Of a DNA stretch of 64,000 bases, positions 47,501 through 62,500 are shown piece by piece; within the stretch, counting starts at the first letter, position 1; the number at the start of each line of letters is the position of its first letter. The stretch spans positions 134,478,125 to 134,542,124 of the forward strand of contig NC_134276.1 in assembly GCF_949628215.1 (NCBI RefSeq), written 5' to 3'. The position numbers and the translations under genes were made by a program. The notes under the pieces were generated by a model. The model saw only the letters and a program-made list of their open reading frames with translations. It made no database searches and was not told the DNA's origin. The DNA comes from Phalacrocorax aristotelis (Eukaryota; Chordata; Aves; Suliformes; Phalacrocoracidae).

Positions 47501-50500
47501 TGGCATTTTCAAGTAATTTTACGAACAGTAATGAGCTAATTAATCACTCCTCTACAGTACTTCGCTCCAAAGTCAGTCTCCTTGAGCCCTCTAATTTCTT
47601 CGGATTGATTTCTTTTTCATTAGAACAGTGGGTTCCTATTTACGAGCAGCAGACTGCCAAGGAGCTGTGAATGGTAACTAAGAGGAGCAGACCAGTTGTC
47701 AGTTATGCTATGGTCTGCATCTCTACTGGAAAAATATTAGGTGTGGATAAACTGAAAAATTTAAAAACTGCTGCTTTAGCAAGACCAGGAAGCTCCTAGT
47801 AATGATGGTAATCATACACTCAGGATGCTTCACAGCTGGAAAGGACTAAAGCCTTCTGGTACCTGTGAGAGACAACGTAGTATCTCTGCTCCCCCTTAGG
47901 AGAGGGTGCGGCCAATGTTACACAGAGGGGGGCTTTTTTGTTCACATTTTGGCTCCTGTATATTTCATCTTCCTTTGAACAGAAGCTGAGGTTGGATTCT
48001 ATCATGTCACAGCAGACTCTTAAATGCCCATTACTTCTTTTCACTCCAAGAGCTTGGTCTCCTTTTCTATGCACCATGATACCTTTCTTTGGCCTATCTA
48101 TCCCATTATGCAAATACATAACCAGACTTCAGGCACATCTATCATATGGCTGGAGACAGGTCTTGGGGAAGCATGTAGCTTGAACTGACTGCTGGCACAA
48201 GAACACCTGGTATTCTGCACACAGCCACTCCTACTGCATCTAAAGGCTCCCCGAGGAAAAGCAGCAGGAAGCACGTCAGAGCAGCAACCTTAGCAGCTAA
48301 ATGTGGCATCAGAAAGAATTTTTTTCGTGCCAGATATATGCATAATTATGCAGCTCCACTGTTGCTCAAGGTGTAAGTGTACAAACACTAAGATAAGCCT
48401 CATAAAATCAAAAGATTATAGTATGTAAATTATTACAGTCAATTAGTGGCTATAGTCTATATCTATAAATGATCTGTTTAAAAACATGGATGAGAGTGAG
48501 GTGTTGCCTATTTGCTTTCACCTTTCTGAACTACAAACCAAGGGTCCAGGTTTCCTAGCTTTTCTTTGCTCCCCCAAGAAACCCAGAGAATCATCAGAGC
48601 TGAGAGTCTTACATATTTGCATGTCTTCAGAAACTGAGGTTTAAGGAAAAAAAAAATAGCAGACGGTACACCAGACCTTCAATGAAGTCCTGAGGCAAGG
48701 CCATGTTGCAGGCTGCAGCAATCTTATACCTGTATGTCTCAGAAATCATAATCTATGGCATTCATCTCCCTGACAACAAGCATGGGATATATTGTGCCTT
48801 GAGACATTCGCAGGATGCAAATACTTGAAATTAGAAAACAGCAGCCAGGGATAACCTTGCACCTGGGTGTCTGGTCCTTACCTCCACTTTCTCAACCACC
48901 TGCTTTCCAAAGGAACACACTTTGGTGGAACAGGTAATGACCATGTTTTCTGGGCTCTCATACTGGCTGGAAACACCATAGAAAGATCTGGATTCATCTT
49001 CAATATTGGTGTTCAAATCAGCCTGCCAAAAAACAAAGCAAAACAAACACATGGTTATCAATAGATGGTTGTAGTGTTTTTTCACCATTACCTAAAGGGA
49101 TTTTGTGTAGCCAAGATTGTAAGGTCCAAAGCTCCATAAGCAGATCAATGTGCATCAAGCAAGCAGGGGAAATCTGAGGAGCGTGCACTAAAATCCAGTT
49201 CCTGCTTCAGAAAATGGTGGTGGGAATTTGCACACATTGGGGAAATCTGGTGGAATATCCTCTTAACATTAAAAATACATGACACAGCCCCTTGCCTTAG
49301 CTGATAGATATTTACCACAACTGAACTGTGCCAGGACAGCATGGAGGTACTCACAGAGCATGTGGAAAGCAGACAGGAGGGCACTGTGGAGACAGAGCAA
49401 TGCAACAGACAGGCTAGACTGGGCTGCCTCATAAGAAGGAAAAATAAGGGATACAGCAACTGTAATAAAGCTTTTCCACCCTGGATGTGCAGGTAAGGGG
49501 AAGAGACAGAGCAGAAAGGAGGAGTGTGAGTACACACACACTCGCGGCTCAGGTGCTACGATATGAAGAACGTAAGTAGACAGAATGCAACATAAGGAAT
49601 GTAGGTTGCAGACGAATCCAGCCCAGTTCCACCCGAACATAAACCCATCTTCATTAGCAGCCAGTTTTCAAATGTGGGTGCCTAAGGTTGGCCAGCTGAA
49701 GCCTCATGTTGGGACCTAACTCCTAAGAATCCTGGCTGTGTGAAGCTTCCACCAGGGGTCATTCAAACCACACTTATGAAAAAAAAGAGGTGGTCCCCTT
49801 AAGGTCTAAAAAGAGAAAGGGTGTGTGGGAAAGCCCAGCTCTACTTCCTCCCTTTCAAAACTGAAAGGGTAGAGCTTCTCTGTACTCCACAAGCCCAGGT
49901 GCTAGCTTACAGCAGCAGAAAAGCAATGACCAGTTCCCATAGGCTACTTCAGACTATTCTATTCTTCCTGCTGATCTGAGGGAAACAAGAAACTGAAGAA
50001 AGTGTATTCCTGCTACAGAGGATACAGTGTGAATAGGACTGCATTAGATGCCATTCTAGCACTGCTTTTTTAGCCAATGTCAGTGAAGATTTATTTGAGA
50101 TCTAGAGTAGGGCTTAGGACAAGCAATGCTAGCCTTGGAATCGGACTGCCTCAATGATGAATGCCCCTTTTCTTTGCCATACAAAATACCCATCTCTTCT
50201 CTGCCACGAGATAATACTTATTTCTTATTTACTTATTTCTCTTAAGTAGCAATTTCATAAGAGGTTTAAGTCAATCTAGAAAGTGTCAGTTCAGCCTTCT
50301 CCCCATCTGTAGCCACACAAGCTTGCTGCTGCCTTTGTGCCACCATTAGCAATTGTACAACTCTATGGTTAGCCAGCTGAGAGAGCTGATCCCAGCCAAA
50401 ACAAATTTTGTTGTGGTTTTGGTGGGTTACTTTTCAGTCAGACAATAAAGCTCACTTGGATCCCCACAGAGCTGAAAGAGGTAAGAAGACACACAAAGTT

Positions 50501-53500
50501 GAGGGCACAAAGACTTTTTCCTGGTTTGATAGCAACACATTACCAGGTTGGCTTGAGCCTCTTGGGAAACTGCACCTCAGAGTTGTAGTTTGATAATACC
50601 AGGCTGGTCCTAATGCCGAGAGAGAGCAGTCTCATTGTCCCAAAGCAGTTTGTGACTCCCCATTCTTCCTGTACTGACACAAATGCTTCTGTAGCCCTAT
50701 TACAAGGCTCACTGAGAATTGCTCAGCTGGTTCTCAGTGGGATCAGTTCCCTGACCTGATTCAGAAACACTTTTATGTGTTCAGACAAAGAACATGTTGT
50801 GAGGATGGGCAGCCATAGGGAAAGCAGAAGGCAGGGCTGCTTGTTCTAGTGAATGCTGGGTTTGAGTAACTACAGCAGTAACTAGCAACCTGCTAGAAGC
50901 CATGCTTTGTTTTCATTCCTTTTGAGTTAAATGTTTTGCCCCTAGACAGTTGGGCCAGGCCATCTTTGTACCACAACACTCACCAGCAGCTCCCATCACA
51001 CAGAGTTACTGTCACAGAAAAATTCATCATTTTGCCAGTAGTGATGCCAAAAGCACTAGCAGGAAAAGCAGCCATGTAATAATGTGCAGTATTTCCATTC
51101 AATCCAATTCCCATGGCTGTTAACTTGCCAATTCAGGTGTGCGAAGGAGGAGGTGGTAAAGGAAATAAAAACAAAATCTCCCCATTTGTTTCAGAAAATC
51201 CAGTTCCATTTTCCACTTAGCACAACACTGGGGCACTGCTGCCACTGTTGCCATTGAGCACACATATTTCTACCTAGAGGAAAACTACCATCTGCGTTAG
51301 ATAAATAATGCCACAGAAGATCCAAGCAAACAAACCAATACAATCCAATTACTATGATTTTTTTTTTTTTTTAAGTACAAACTCAGAAGCTAGTGAAAGA
51401 CAAATTTAAGGTAGATTTTTCATGAAGTACAGTGGGCAATACATCTCATGGGGTATCTCCTAGGCTAGCAGTTGTAGCGTTCAGATAATTCTAGTGGGAC
51501 AAAGATTCGGTCCAGGCAAGATGACACAATGCCTCAATGTTAGCATCAACACTAGCAGCATTAGGGATGGACATACAGCTTTTACTCTGCTCACTCTGCT
51601 CTTAATGGAGAGCATAACAGCACAGTATTTAAATACATGATCACAAATCACTCATCAAAATGACTGTGTTGTTTCCCACAGATTCTACAAAAACCTTTAA
51701 CAGTTGTACCATCTTCACCATCGATTTTGGATGAAAGAAGGTCCATTTGTCAGAATGGCTTGCCACCTTCTCTCTGACTTCCCCTTTTAAGGAGAATCCC
51801 TCCTTCTAAAGTAGTGACAGATTTTCAACCCTCATGAATACGCTTGGCCCTACATGCATAATACATTCATACCAGTTTACACTAGCTGTGCACTTACCCC
51901 TTTATGTTTTCCTAAATTTGTGATCTCCTGCATACTATATATTCAAGAGCATCCTCTGATTTATCAGGAGATAATTGTACAAAGCTGGCAATTATTTTAT
52001 TCTCATGTTTGCTTCTCCTGAGAAAGTAGCTTCACAAACCTATTTATCCCAGCTCAATAGGTTCCTGACTTCTCTTAACAACTTATTGTTTTTTGTCCCC
52101 ATAGTTTTCTGCCTGGTCACTGAGCTGATAAAAGATTTGGGCACATGTGTTAAAATATATCAGTAAAACAGTTTGACTTTAAAGTTTTTTAAAAATCATC
52201 TTACATCATCCACATTTGCACCACTGAGGTAGTGAAAACTTTTGCACAAAACTTGGAAACAACAGCTAGAAGAAGATTGGAAGTGTTTACATTGTCATTA
52301 CCGCCTAAATTACTGTAATTGCAGTGTTATGCTCCCATGGTTTGTCTACACTGAAGTAGTGTATGTGGGCAAATCCAGGCTAGCTTTAACCTGGTAGCAC
52401 ACATATTAATAGGGATAAGGACCACACTTAATCATAATTCAGGTTGCCAAGTGAATTATTATGGTCATGCTGAAGTCCTTGCTATTAATTTTTCCCCACT
52501 ACAGTTGGTTTTTTTTGCACCACAGATGTACATGTATTGGAGAGTAGCAATGCTACTTTATCCTGGTTTAGGTTTTTACTAAGTTACTGTAATACTCATT
52601 TACATGTCAATGCAAGTAACTGTATTGTTTATTTGTCCCATACTCTATCTGTCTGAATAAAAATGAATTCCTTCCCTTCTCCAAAGAGGAGCTAGGCTAG
52701 GAGTCCTTCACAATAATGTTCAGCTATTTCCCTTGGGGCTGATAAACAATGTAAGGACCCAATTCCGCTTTTCCAAAGAAATTGTCCCACTGAATCAAGA
52801 ACAAAGGGTCAAGACCACAGAAGTTTAGTCGGACCACTACTAGATAAACAGAGAGGAGGCCCTCACTGCAGACCTAGAGAAACACTTTCAGGGTCTCATT
52901 AGTAAAGTTAAGGATACATTCCCCTTAACTCTTCATGGCAAATTAAAAAATAAGTGCAGTCAATATCAGGCAAAGCAGAAAGGTACTAGTAGTTCCACTT
53001 CATGAGAAAAGCTTCATTAGCCCTAAGAAGCCACTCTAGGTGCCTCCACAATTTGGCAAGTCTCCCATCAAAAGACCAGACCGCAGAATTTCAGAACTAG
53101 TTAATGATGATGAATTAGATGTTAAACTATTTGGCAGTGGGCAAAATTATGGTAATACTGTTGGAATTAAGCAGTCATTGCCATTCACTAACATTATGCA
53201 CACTCAGGTTACTCAAAGCCCTCTTGCAGTGAAGCAAGGGGGTCATGTTGGAACTCCCTGATGTTTACACTGCACCTTTTATTCTAAAGCAGATCCCATA
53301 TTATGGGCTAGCACTGTCAGAGATGTCTTAGGGTCGTCAGTCAACAAGGGCTGTGTGCCCACCTCCTTTTGTCACCATAAACATGGAATTTCAGCAACTC
53401 CAGGGAATGACAGCAGCAGCTAGCTGAGGGCTCCAGTTCACATTTGCAGAATAGAGCCGCAGCACCTCAGACAGATACTCTGTACTTAGTAAGTACTACT

Positions 53501-56500
53501 CACTCACTTACAGCTGCTGGTTCCCACTCTTTTGTGGAAGTTACTGCCCCCATACCAGAGATTATTTAGCACATACATATCTGCCTTTGAATTATTTGCA
53601 ACTTGGTTTATTCATGTAAACTGAAAATGGCAATGATGTACATGAATACGAGACCAAAGAACCACTCAGGAGTGGCACTCCAACCTGTTAGCTTTCCCTT
53701 CTATGGAGATGATTACCTCCTGAAGAGAGATAAGGCAGAAAATTGAGGAAAAACACTGTTATCTGCCATAGCCAAATTAACTTCTAAACATCAACTGAAC
53801 ACTGAGGTAAGTCACTAACGGATGCAGTTAAAATTCCTAGGATTGCACCAGGACTAAATCATACTGCACATCATGGGATCTCTAATGGCCAAGAGAGCTA
53901 CTGCTTTTAACTTAACATATAAAAATGCTATGGCTGCCATGCCTAGATTCCTGTGAGTTCCTATGAGAAGGATTTTCTTCAGGGAAGGGCATAATAACCC
54001 TTAACAAGCTAGTATTACTTTTGCTTTTTTAAATCATATTAGTGGTCCAAGTCTCTTAACAGATCTGCTGAAAACAGCCATGATGAGCTTAAGTGTTTCA
54101 TTAAACTTCTGCAGCCCCAAGGAAGAAACACTTTCAGTAAAGTTGGCATTGTACACTGTCCTAATGATATATTAAGCCAAGATTTTTGTCTTATCTTTGG
54201 TGGGAGTGAGTTTCACAACTGATTACCAAGAAAGGCCTCATTCCCACTAGGGTAAGGCTGTGAATCAAAATTTCTCTGAAACTCTTTACAGAGGGAAAGG
54301 TGACCTTTAAGAATCAGTCTTCACTTTATCTGAGACTTTGAAAAGCAATGATTGGACAAGAATCCAAATGGCATTACATGGCACGAGAAACCATAGCTTG
54401 CTGATATCTTGCACACAGGTCCATGTGGTCAGTGGAAAGGCATATGCTGAACAATTCTTTAAGAACAGTCCAAAATTCGTGCCACTGCAGCTTCAGCCTC
54501 CAAGAAGGGGGAAAGAGGAGAGTTTCTGAGCTAGCCAAAGATAGAAGGCATTGCCAACAGTATGGGTAGCTGTGTATGGGTAGCTAGCCATCCGGGATTG
54601 TGTTATTTTGACACCCAGCAGACAGATTCCCTCAGCAATTCAGTCTTTCAATCTGCTTTTTGCTGCCAACAATCTCTATACTGTTGAACACTGTGGGAAA
54701 TAACTTTGGTGAAAGAAGTGTGATTGACAGAGTCCCCTTACATAAGATAACAACTGCTAGGAGGTGGTGCTGGTGACTGCAGGTGAAATTAATGGGCTGT
54801 CAGATCCATTCTCAGAAAAAACTATGCAAAGATCAAAAATCTCTGTTGCTACTGCTGTATTGTTTGCTGCCTCAGAAGTGCCAAGGACAGAATGGACATG
54901 GAGACTAAATAACCATCTCCTTGCTCTCCAGGCAGTTTCTGCTAGGTCAGGGTTGAAGGCATACAGTGGGCAGGGCAGGGTGCCGAGGGGAATTTGCACT
55001 GCTGCTGTTTTGACTGGATTTGCTTAGTACAGAAGAGAAGCCAAGTGCAGGACAGCAGTCTCCAGCCCACCCCTTCAGCCCCTTCCACAAAAGTATAATT
55101 CATTTACTGGAAGGAAAACAGTGATTTGACCAGTACAGCTTGCCTGTCACTGAGGGGAAGAAATTACTACATATATTCGTCATTGGCAGGAAAGGTCTCC
55201 TAAGCAATTCCCCCGATCCACCCCTCTGCAGATGGCTGCTCTGGGCAAAGTACTGCCTGTCCTGAATTCCTGGTTTGTCATTTTCTTTCTATCTTCCACC
55301 CAGAGTCTCACAACTTCTGAAAGCCTTAAGATGCAAGTGCACCATTCTACTAATGTGCAAAGCCCTGAAGAAGCCTCTTCCCGAAACTATTAATAACGAT
55401 GCATATAGGAGGAGTTCATGGGGAGAACCAAGTAACAGGTGGTAGAGATAATATTACACTGGAAAAGAGCAGAGCTGCCACTGACCATGTGTTGGGAGGC
55501 TAACATCTCACATTCATTGTCGTGTGTTAGAATGCACTTGGAGCACAGAGAAATGTCACACAGATGTCATACACAGCTTGCCAATCCAAATCCAAGAGTT
55601 AGTTCATTGTATCAAAATCCCAATGCCAAAATCAAGGAAGAATTGTGAACACTGCTTATGTTACAAACTCATCAACTTTTAACTCTTTGTGACTGTATCA
55701 ATAATTTAAAGCACCACTGAACAAACACGAACATATCTTTCTCAGTCCCACTAGATCCTAAGTGATACTGACAGCTATCAGTGATGTCAAGAAACCCCAA
55801 CCTTGGTGTTTAGAGTTAGGCTTCTGGTGCAAAACAGATCATCTGGTATGTTCAATGCTTAGTGCAGTAGTGGCAGGTTCCTGCCTCAGGTTCTTCAAGC
55901 CTAAAACTACATATATACAAAACCAACCAATTCAATGCCTTGATTTTGTAAGTCTTTGTCACCTGCAACCACCACTTCAATTCAGAACCTTTGACAAACC
56001 AAATCATATCTCCACATCTCAAAGCACCCCTTCAAGTATTTAACTTTACTCACCAAGTTTAGGGCTATTGGTAATTTGCTTTTGGATAATACTTTTATCC
56101 TAAAATGATGCTATAAATTCAACAGTGTAGTAATTGCTTTATCCAACACATCTTTGGACGTCAACAGTATATTTGTATAGCTGGACAATAGTATATTTGT
56201 CCAGGGTGATCAGGCAGCAAAATGAAAAAGCACCCTAGCACATACTGTTACCAAGGTATACAAATGCAGAGGGGTATAAAAATCTCAGCTGAAATCTAGT
56301 TTTCATCTGTTAAACTGTTTTTTTTAAATCACATTGCCTTATCTGTGAAAAGTGTTTATAGGTGGGGGGATTGCACTAAACACATCTATTGCAATACACC
56401 AAACTCAGGAAGTCCCATGACATGTACAGCACAGTGCATTACAGGCATGGCTCACATGCTTTCTTTAAGTGTCAGACTGCATTACCGCAATATTGCAGGT

Positions 56501-59500
56501 ATGTTGAATATAAAGTTTTGCAACAAAAAGGTTTGGAGTTTTCTTTAAAGAAGTCCAAGTTTTCTGGAGAAAAAAAAAAGTTTTTTTTAAACTACTTTAG
56601 TTGTATTGCCTTAGAGACCCTAGCTGAAATCTTACAACAGGATTAATGTAAGTATCCCTGTGAAACACAGACCAAATCATAAGTGCCCCAATCATTTCTC
56701 ATCCAGAATATGGCACCAGGACTTGTGTTTTCACCCCCTACTACTGTCCACACTGAGCAACAAATACAAGACTGAATGATTTACTTCTCAAAAGCCTTAG
56801 CAGCTTCCATTCAATCAACGACTTTACAAGTAAACTTAGCTTATTTGTAAGTGACAGCCTGTAGTGCTTCCACCAGTAAAACCTGATGTTAACTCCAAAT
56901 GGGATTCAACAATGCAAGGGTACCCAAAAAAGAATTAGAAAGTCAACATATTAAATCAAGCTCAGAAATATCACTGTCATTGTAAGCATACAGATGCAGA
57001 GCCCCAGGGCATTATGTACACATTGGACTAAAGGTGTTTCAAATCCAATGTTGCATCTGTACGCAAGCCAAATTTCAGTGAGTTTATACCATCTGAACAC
57101 CAGACACCTCACTTGGGCCCAGAAAAAGTCCAACTTAATGACACACCACCATGTAGATCCTTCAAAAGCCTAACTCAGGTTGGTCTGATGTGATGCACAG
57201 GCCACATTTATCCTTCTGATATTAAAAACCAGGCAAACACAATCCCCAACCAAACCCCACAAGCACAAAGGCACACTAACGGTTTTGATAAATAAAATCA
57301 TAGTTGCACTATATCACAATTTCATTATGATTTCTCTCCTCTTAACTCAAGGAATTCAAAGTGTTTATTCTCTCTACATAATGTCTCCCTTCTAAGCTCT
57401 TCCTTTTGGTTACTGAAACTTCCAAAATACCACACAGGAGCCAGTGCTCTTCAGCTTGACATGAAGACTTTCCTGGGATCCCTATCCCGCAGCAGGAGGC
57501 AGCTGTTGCAGCTCCTGCTTTTCCAAAAAAACATTTCTTAGAAGCTATCTCCTCTTATTCTTTTCCCTTTCTTTTGTCACATCAGACTTGTTTCCTTTTC
57601 CAGACAGTTCTTAGTGGGCCAATCACTACCCAAATTTTGCCAAAGGATACCTTTCTCAGCAAGGTGCTGCTGTCTCTCCCAAGTATTTATCTTTCACCCA
57701 GAATAACACTAGTCTTTTACTTTTGGTTTCAACCTTCCCAAACAGGCTTTGTTGTACTCTGACAGAGGCTAATTCCATGAGGGACCCAGCTCAGTAGCAC
57801 AGTCTGCAGGTAGTAAAGTAATTATGTGTCTCCAAGAATGACCAATAACTAACGCTCTAAGCACCAGACACTTGAACAGCAGACTCCCAGCCAACATTCT
57901 CCAGCTTAGTTATGGAAAGGCTAGGCTTGGGACAGCTGGGAAGTTGCATTTCAAGGCATGTAAGTTAACTGTTTCTTCTGAAAGCACCAGTTAAGAGGCT
58001 TTCTAGTGCCAGTTTTTATGAAGAGTATGAGAAATGAAAGCTCATTTCTCACCATCTCACTCCTGACCTGGGGTTGAATTCTAAGTGGTAAACTCAAGGT
58101 GAAAGGCTCCAAATCCCATTACACATTCCCTCAGCCATCTAGTGTGCAACTGCCCCAAGCTGCTTTTATTTTTAATCTTGTAATACCTATGATAATATTG
58201 ATCAGCAAAACTATTTTGTTTGTACCCTGAAGAACAATGGCACCGTTTGTGCAAATTTCAGCTAACTCACAAAAATCCAAATTGAGTGAGTAGGCTTTTG
58301 CCAGGCTGATTTCTGCCAACTTACCAGAAGTCATTTCAGTTACATATTATCAGTATAAGCCAATTTCATTATATGTCTCTCTTATCTTTTGTCTGTCCGT
58401 GTGCCTGCAGTAAATATGCATCTGTAAATTATTAGTACTTGGATAACATAAAATACAAGCTAATGAGATAGGAGAAGAGATGGGAAAATATTGCCTCTGA
58501 CTGAGAAGTTACTCAACACAGAAGTGAACACATAAGACTACGCAGAGAATAATTTCCTCTGAATTCTTCTCTTATACCTAAATAAGTTTTAAAGGGCCCA
58601 AGTCACCATTAGCAAATAAAATCTCCAGTCACTAGTCAAGAACAGCTCTCCAGATGACATTATGAAAGGTACATCTTGCTCCAGGCCTGAATGAGGGCCT
58701 TGTGCAGTCAAGGAAAGATCTCCAGTGACAGTTGTGACTGTATTAAGTTGCCTGCACAAGGAAAATTTGTCAGGAAGCAGCAGTCTTCTAACAGCTAGCG
58801 AAGCATCGCTTTTAAAGTGAGAACTTCATAGCAAATGGGTACCCTACAAAGGGTCCTTCCCTTACCCAGAATTTGACAAGGAAGAAGGCATTAGCTGGAC
58901 CCCTTTCAAAGAGTTCCTTCAGGCCCCCTTTTTTCTCAGGGAACTTGTCATAGATCTGCCGGATATCCACTGCCTCGAGGTAGGGGTCATTGTAGCTGGG
59001 GCTTGACTGCCCAATGTGCACAAACAGGTGTTTGTTATACTGCAAGAAGAGGAAAAACATGGAATTAGGAAATTGTCCAGTATATACTGAACATTCATGA
59101 TTCTTCACAGAGGACTGCTGGAAGTCCCTGAAGATTTGATAGCACTTTTTAAAAGAGGAAAACTATTAGCAGAAATATCTCTGCTAATAGCAGCTCATGC
59201 TGTTATTTATCTCCTACCAATACATCCATGCTCTTGCTTCTCCTGAAACATTATTGTTGGTTTTTTAACTGCATTCACTCCTCCACCATTGCTTCATGTT
59301 GCTGCAATATAGACTGAAATAACCTGAGATACAGAGTTTTACCTGTCACAGGTCACTCAAACATCAGTGTTCCTGTCCTGTGAAGAGCTGCATGAAATCC
59401 CACAGCAAAGTACTAGCCAAATACTGTCATCTTTCTGAATTTTCCTATCTCAGAGGAAATGCTACTGGCTTATCACCAATGTATGTCTCAAGATGCAGTA

Positions 59501-62500
59501 TCACAAGGTTTAGTGAGACAAGCAAATCTTATTACTTCTGTTTTATAGATGACACCATGGAAATACATTGATGTAAATTCACCCCAGTTGCCTCCAAATT
59601 TAAGTTCCCAGCACACTAGAGAGATATGTGGCTTCATATGATCTTACTATCACCTGATTCTGGGTCTATCCTCCGAGGCTGAACAGGACAGCTAGAATAG
59701 CTCAGCAGGGGCTGTACCACTGTCTTATGACCTCAGTGGCTTGAGCCCTGATAAGTGAACATCTATGACCCTAGAAAGGGGGGCCAGAAGCACATGGCAC
59801 AGAGCTGGCTATATCGCTATAGGCAATTCTGTCCTCTAAGAGAAGGATATCTTGTGCTTCCCAGAGATGGCTTTCTATTCTCAGTAGAGCAATAAAGCAA
59901 ATATTTCCATACACACAGAGTAGTGTAAGATATCCATGATGAACGGGAGCTACCTGAAGATTGAAAGTTAATGAGGGGTGGAAGTCAGGTGTGTATCTTA
60001 CTGTGTCTTGGTCTTGTTGTTGTTCCAAGAACGCAGAGAATTCTAACATCCAAAGTTTGGAGCTAGCAACCCTTCGTCCTTGCCAAGCTGGTGCTGATGG
60101 GGAAGATGAGAGGCCAGTAGGAGACTCAAACCCTATGCACACAGGATTTATATAACAAAATTTAGAAAGAGAAAAGTTGGTAATAGCTTTCCAGTAAAGT
60201 ACCTGTTGTCAAAGCTGACTAATTACTTTTTCTTATGACTTCAGTAATCATGCAAAAACACCATTCACAAGGTCTTCACTCTACCTGTGCTCTAAATGGC
60301 TTGTCAGTTACGCTCTGCTAAGACAGCACTGTCAGGGTTGGTAATGATGCAAAAGACAATCTACCTGTTTTTAACACCAGAGAAAACATGTTCAGCAACT
60401 TTAAGAGGACCTAGATTGAGCCCTAAATGAGCAGTGAAATGAAATGCTTTAGTGTCAGAATGAAGCATCACCATTAACATGACCATTAACCTCTCAAAAT
60501 GGGGAAACGGAGACGGAAAATACATTTGTTCTTCCACTTAATGAGAAATTGGAAAGACAATCATGTTATGATGGAAAACAGTGTTCCAGTACATGCAGCA
60601 TGGTAGAAGACCAATAGAGATACATAAACTTTTATTTTCTACTGAGCCAGAAGGAAAAGAAACCCCAAAACAACCAACCTAAAACAGGAAAAAATGTGGG
60701 TTTTTTAAATAAAACAAAATTTAAAAGCTTCAAATCTCTCAGTAAAAGGATGGGAACTCTGGATAAGAGGAAATTATATAAAAATTAATTTAAAAATATT
60801 TCAATAAGTACTTTTTTTAAGTGTTGGCTATTTTTGAAGTTGGAATATAATTTCAAAACAAGGAACTACATTTCCTTACCTACCTGCTAATGGCAGCGGA
60901 GGCTGTACAGCGTAAGGTTGTTGAGAAAAAGGTTTCACGCTATGGAAGTACACAGAGATGGTTAACAAAAAAAACAAACCAAAACAAACCGAAAAGACTC
61001 TTGACCAACTCTTTGTGCAGGTTAGAACAAGTATTTCTCCTGAGGGAGAAAGTGGCATAAGTGTCTTTAGGAAATTGTCTTTCCTTGTGGGCAAGAGAGG
61101 GTCATGGAGAAAGACTCAAAAAACACTAAGGGGCCAGGACTGGACCGAATACAATTTCCCTGCAGGTGTTCAGCAGGATCCACCTAACACTTGTTATTCA
61201 AAGATCCTTATCAGCTTGTTAATACACTGGTGCCTAGAAACAAACACAGATAGATTTAAATTTATGCAAGTGGATATACATCTATATATTTAGGCCCAGG
61301 TTCACAGATGTTCAACATCAACTGAACCTTTCGAGACTGCTCAGCTCCATTTTAACAACACTGTAAGAAAAATTGGGATCTGGAAACATCATCTGACATT
61401 GGGGTGGCAGATGTTTCAAACTTCTAAAAGAACTTCTCACATTTATGCTTCCTTGTTCACTTTCAAGCTTAAAGGTATAAAATCTACTGAGTGTTGTCTG
61501 TCTGTGCTGTTCTGTGTGGGCAGCCATATGTATATGTGTGTATGTAGAAGCATATTTGTGCGTGCACCTACCAGGAATACATGCTCAGCCTCACTACTGG
61601 TTGAACTTGGGAGCATGGAGCTGCAGCAGCCTTCCCTCTATCGGGCTGCTATGTTTAGCAGCTCCCTAAAATAACCCATATTAAGCTGCTTGAGTCATGG
61701 GACACATTAAAGGGGTGTAATTCCATGTTGAAGGTACCATATGAAAACGTAGGGTTTTATCTATTTAAGATTCTCTCATGACTCTCAGTTTGTCTTCAGC
61801 CAAGGGACATAAGTCTCAGATCCATTATCAGATCTGTCCGAGTGCTAAGACTACATTACATTAGAGTTTTATAAATCTTGTAATAGCTAATGGTGTGCCT
61901 CAGGCAGCACAGAGGAAGCAGCAGAAGCACCTGCTTTGGATGCTCACATGAAGGAATACTCACTCTTTCGAAGATCCAGCTTGACCTTGCAAAGCTCCTT
62001 GCCAAAACTGCAAGAGAACAACATATAGGCAAAAGTCACCACTCTTAGGACAGAGATGAAAAGCAAGGCTTGCTCCTTTCTGAGGAAAGAAACTGCAAGC
62101 TTTCAGACTTTTGAAGTTGTGCCTGAGCTATCTCTCTTCTTTCTACCTTCCTGGTTTCATCCTTGTGGAGGTTCTGACTGGTCTTCATTTTCTTTCTACA
62201 CACTACTACCAGTGACATGCAAGCACCTGCCCAGTAGAGGTTTTTAATGGTAAATACTATGTATGCATCCTGTGCCTCTGTCTCCAAAGCTTTAATGATA
62301 CTTACTCTCTTGGAGGGACCATTTTCCCCAGGAGAGCTGCACAGGAGTATTTTGGCAGAAATCAATGCTCAGCAAAAGCTCACTAGGCCCAATTCAAAGG
62401 TTAGGGGATGCTGACAGGTTTCTTCTATTAAGGATTTTATATAAGGGCCAACAATTTGTGATCTAAGCACTCAGGATGAGCTTGGGGATAATAAGCTTGA

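Noticed and set aside
53040..53261. 73-codon plus-strand frame in the TEAD4 intron with a protein-like look ([16 protein letters not shown])
   Set aside because: It has no ATG at its start, is preceded directly by a stop, and has no related sequence nearby. Treated as chance, though a translated search would settle it.
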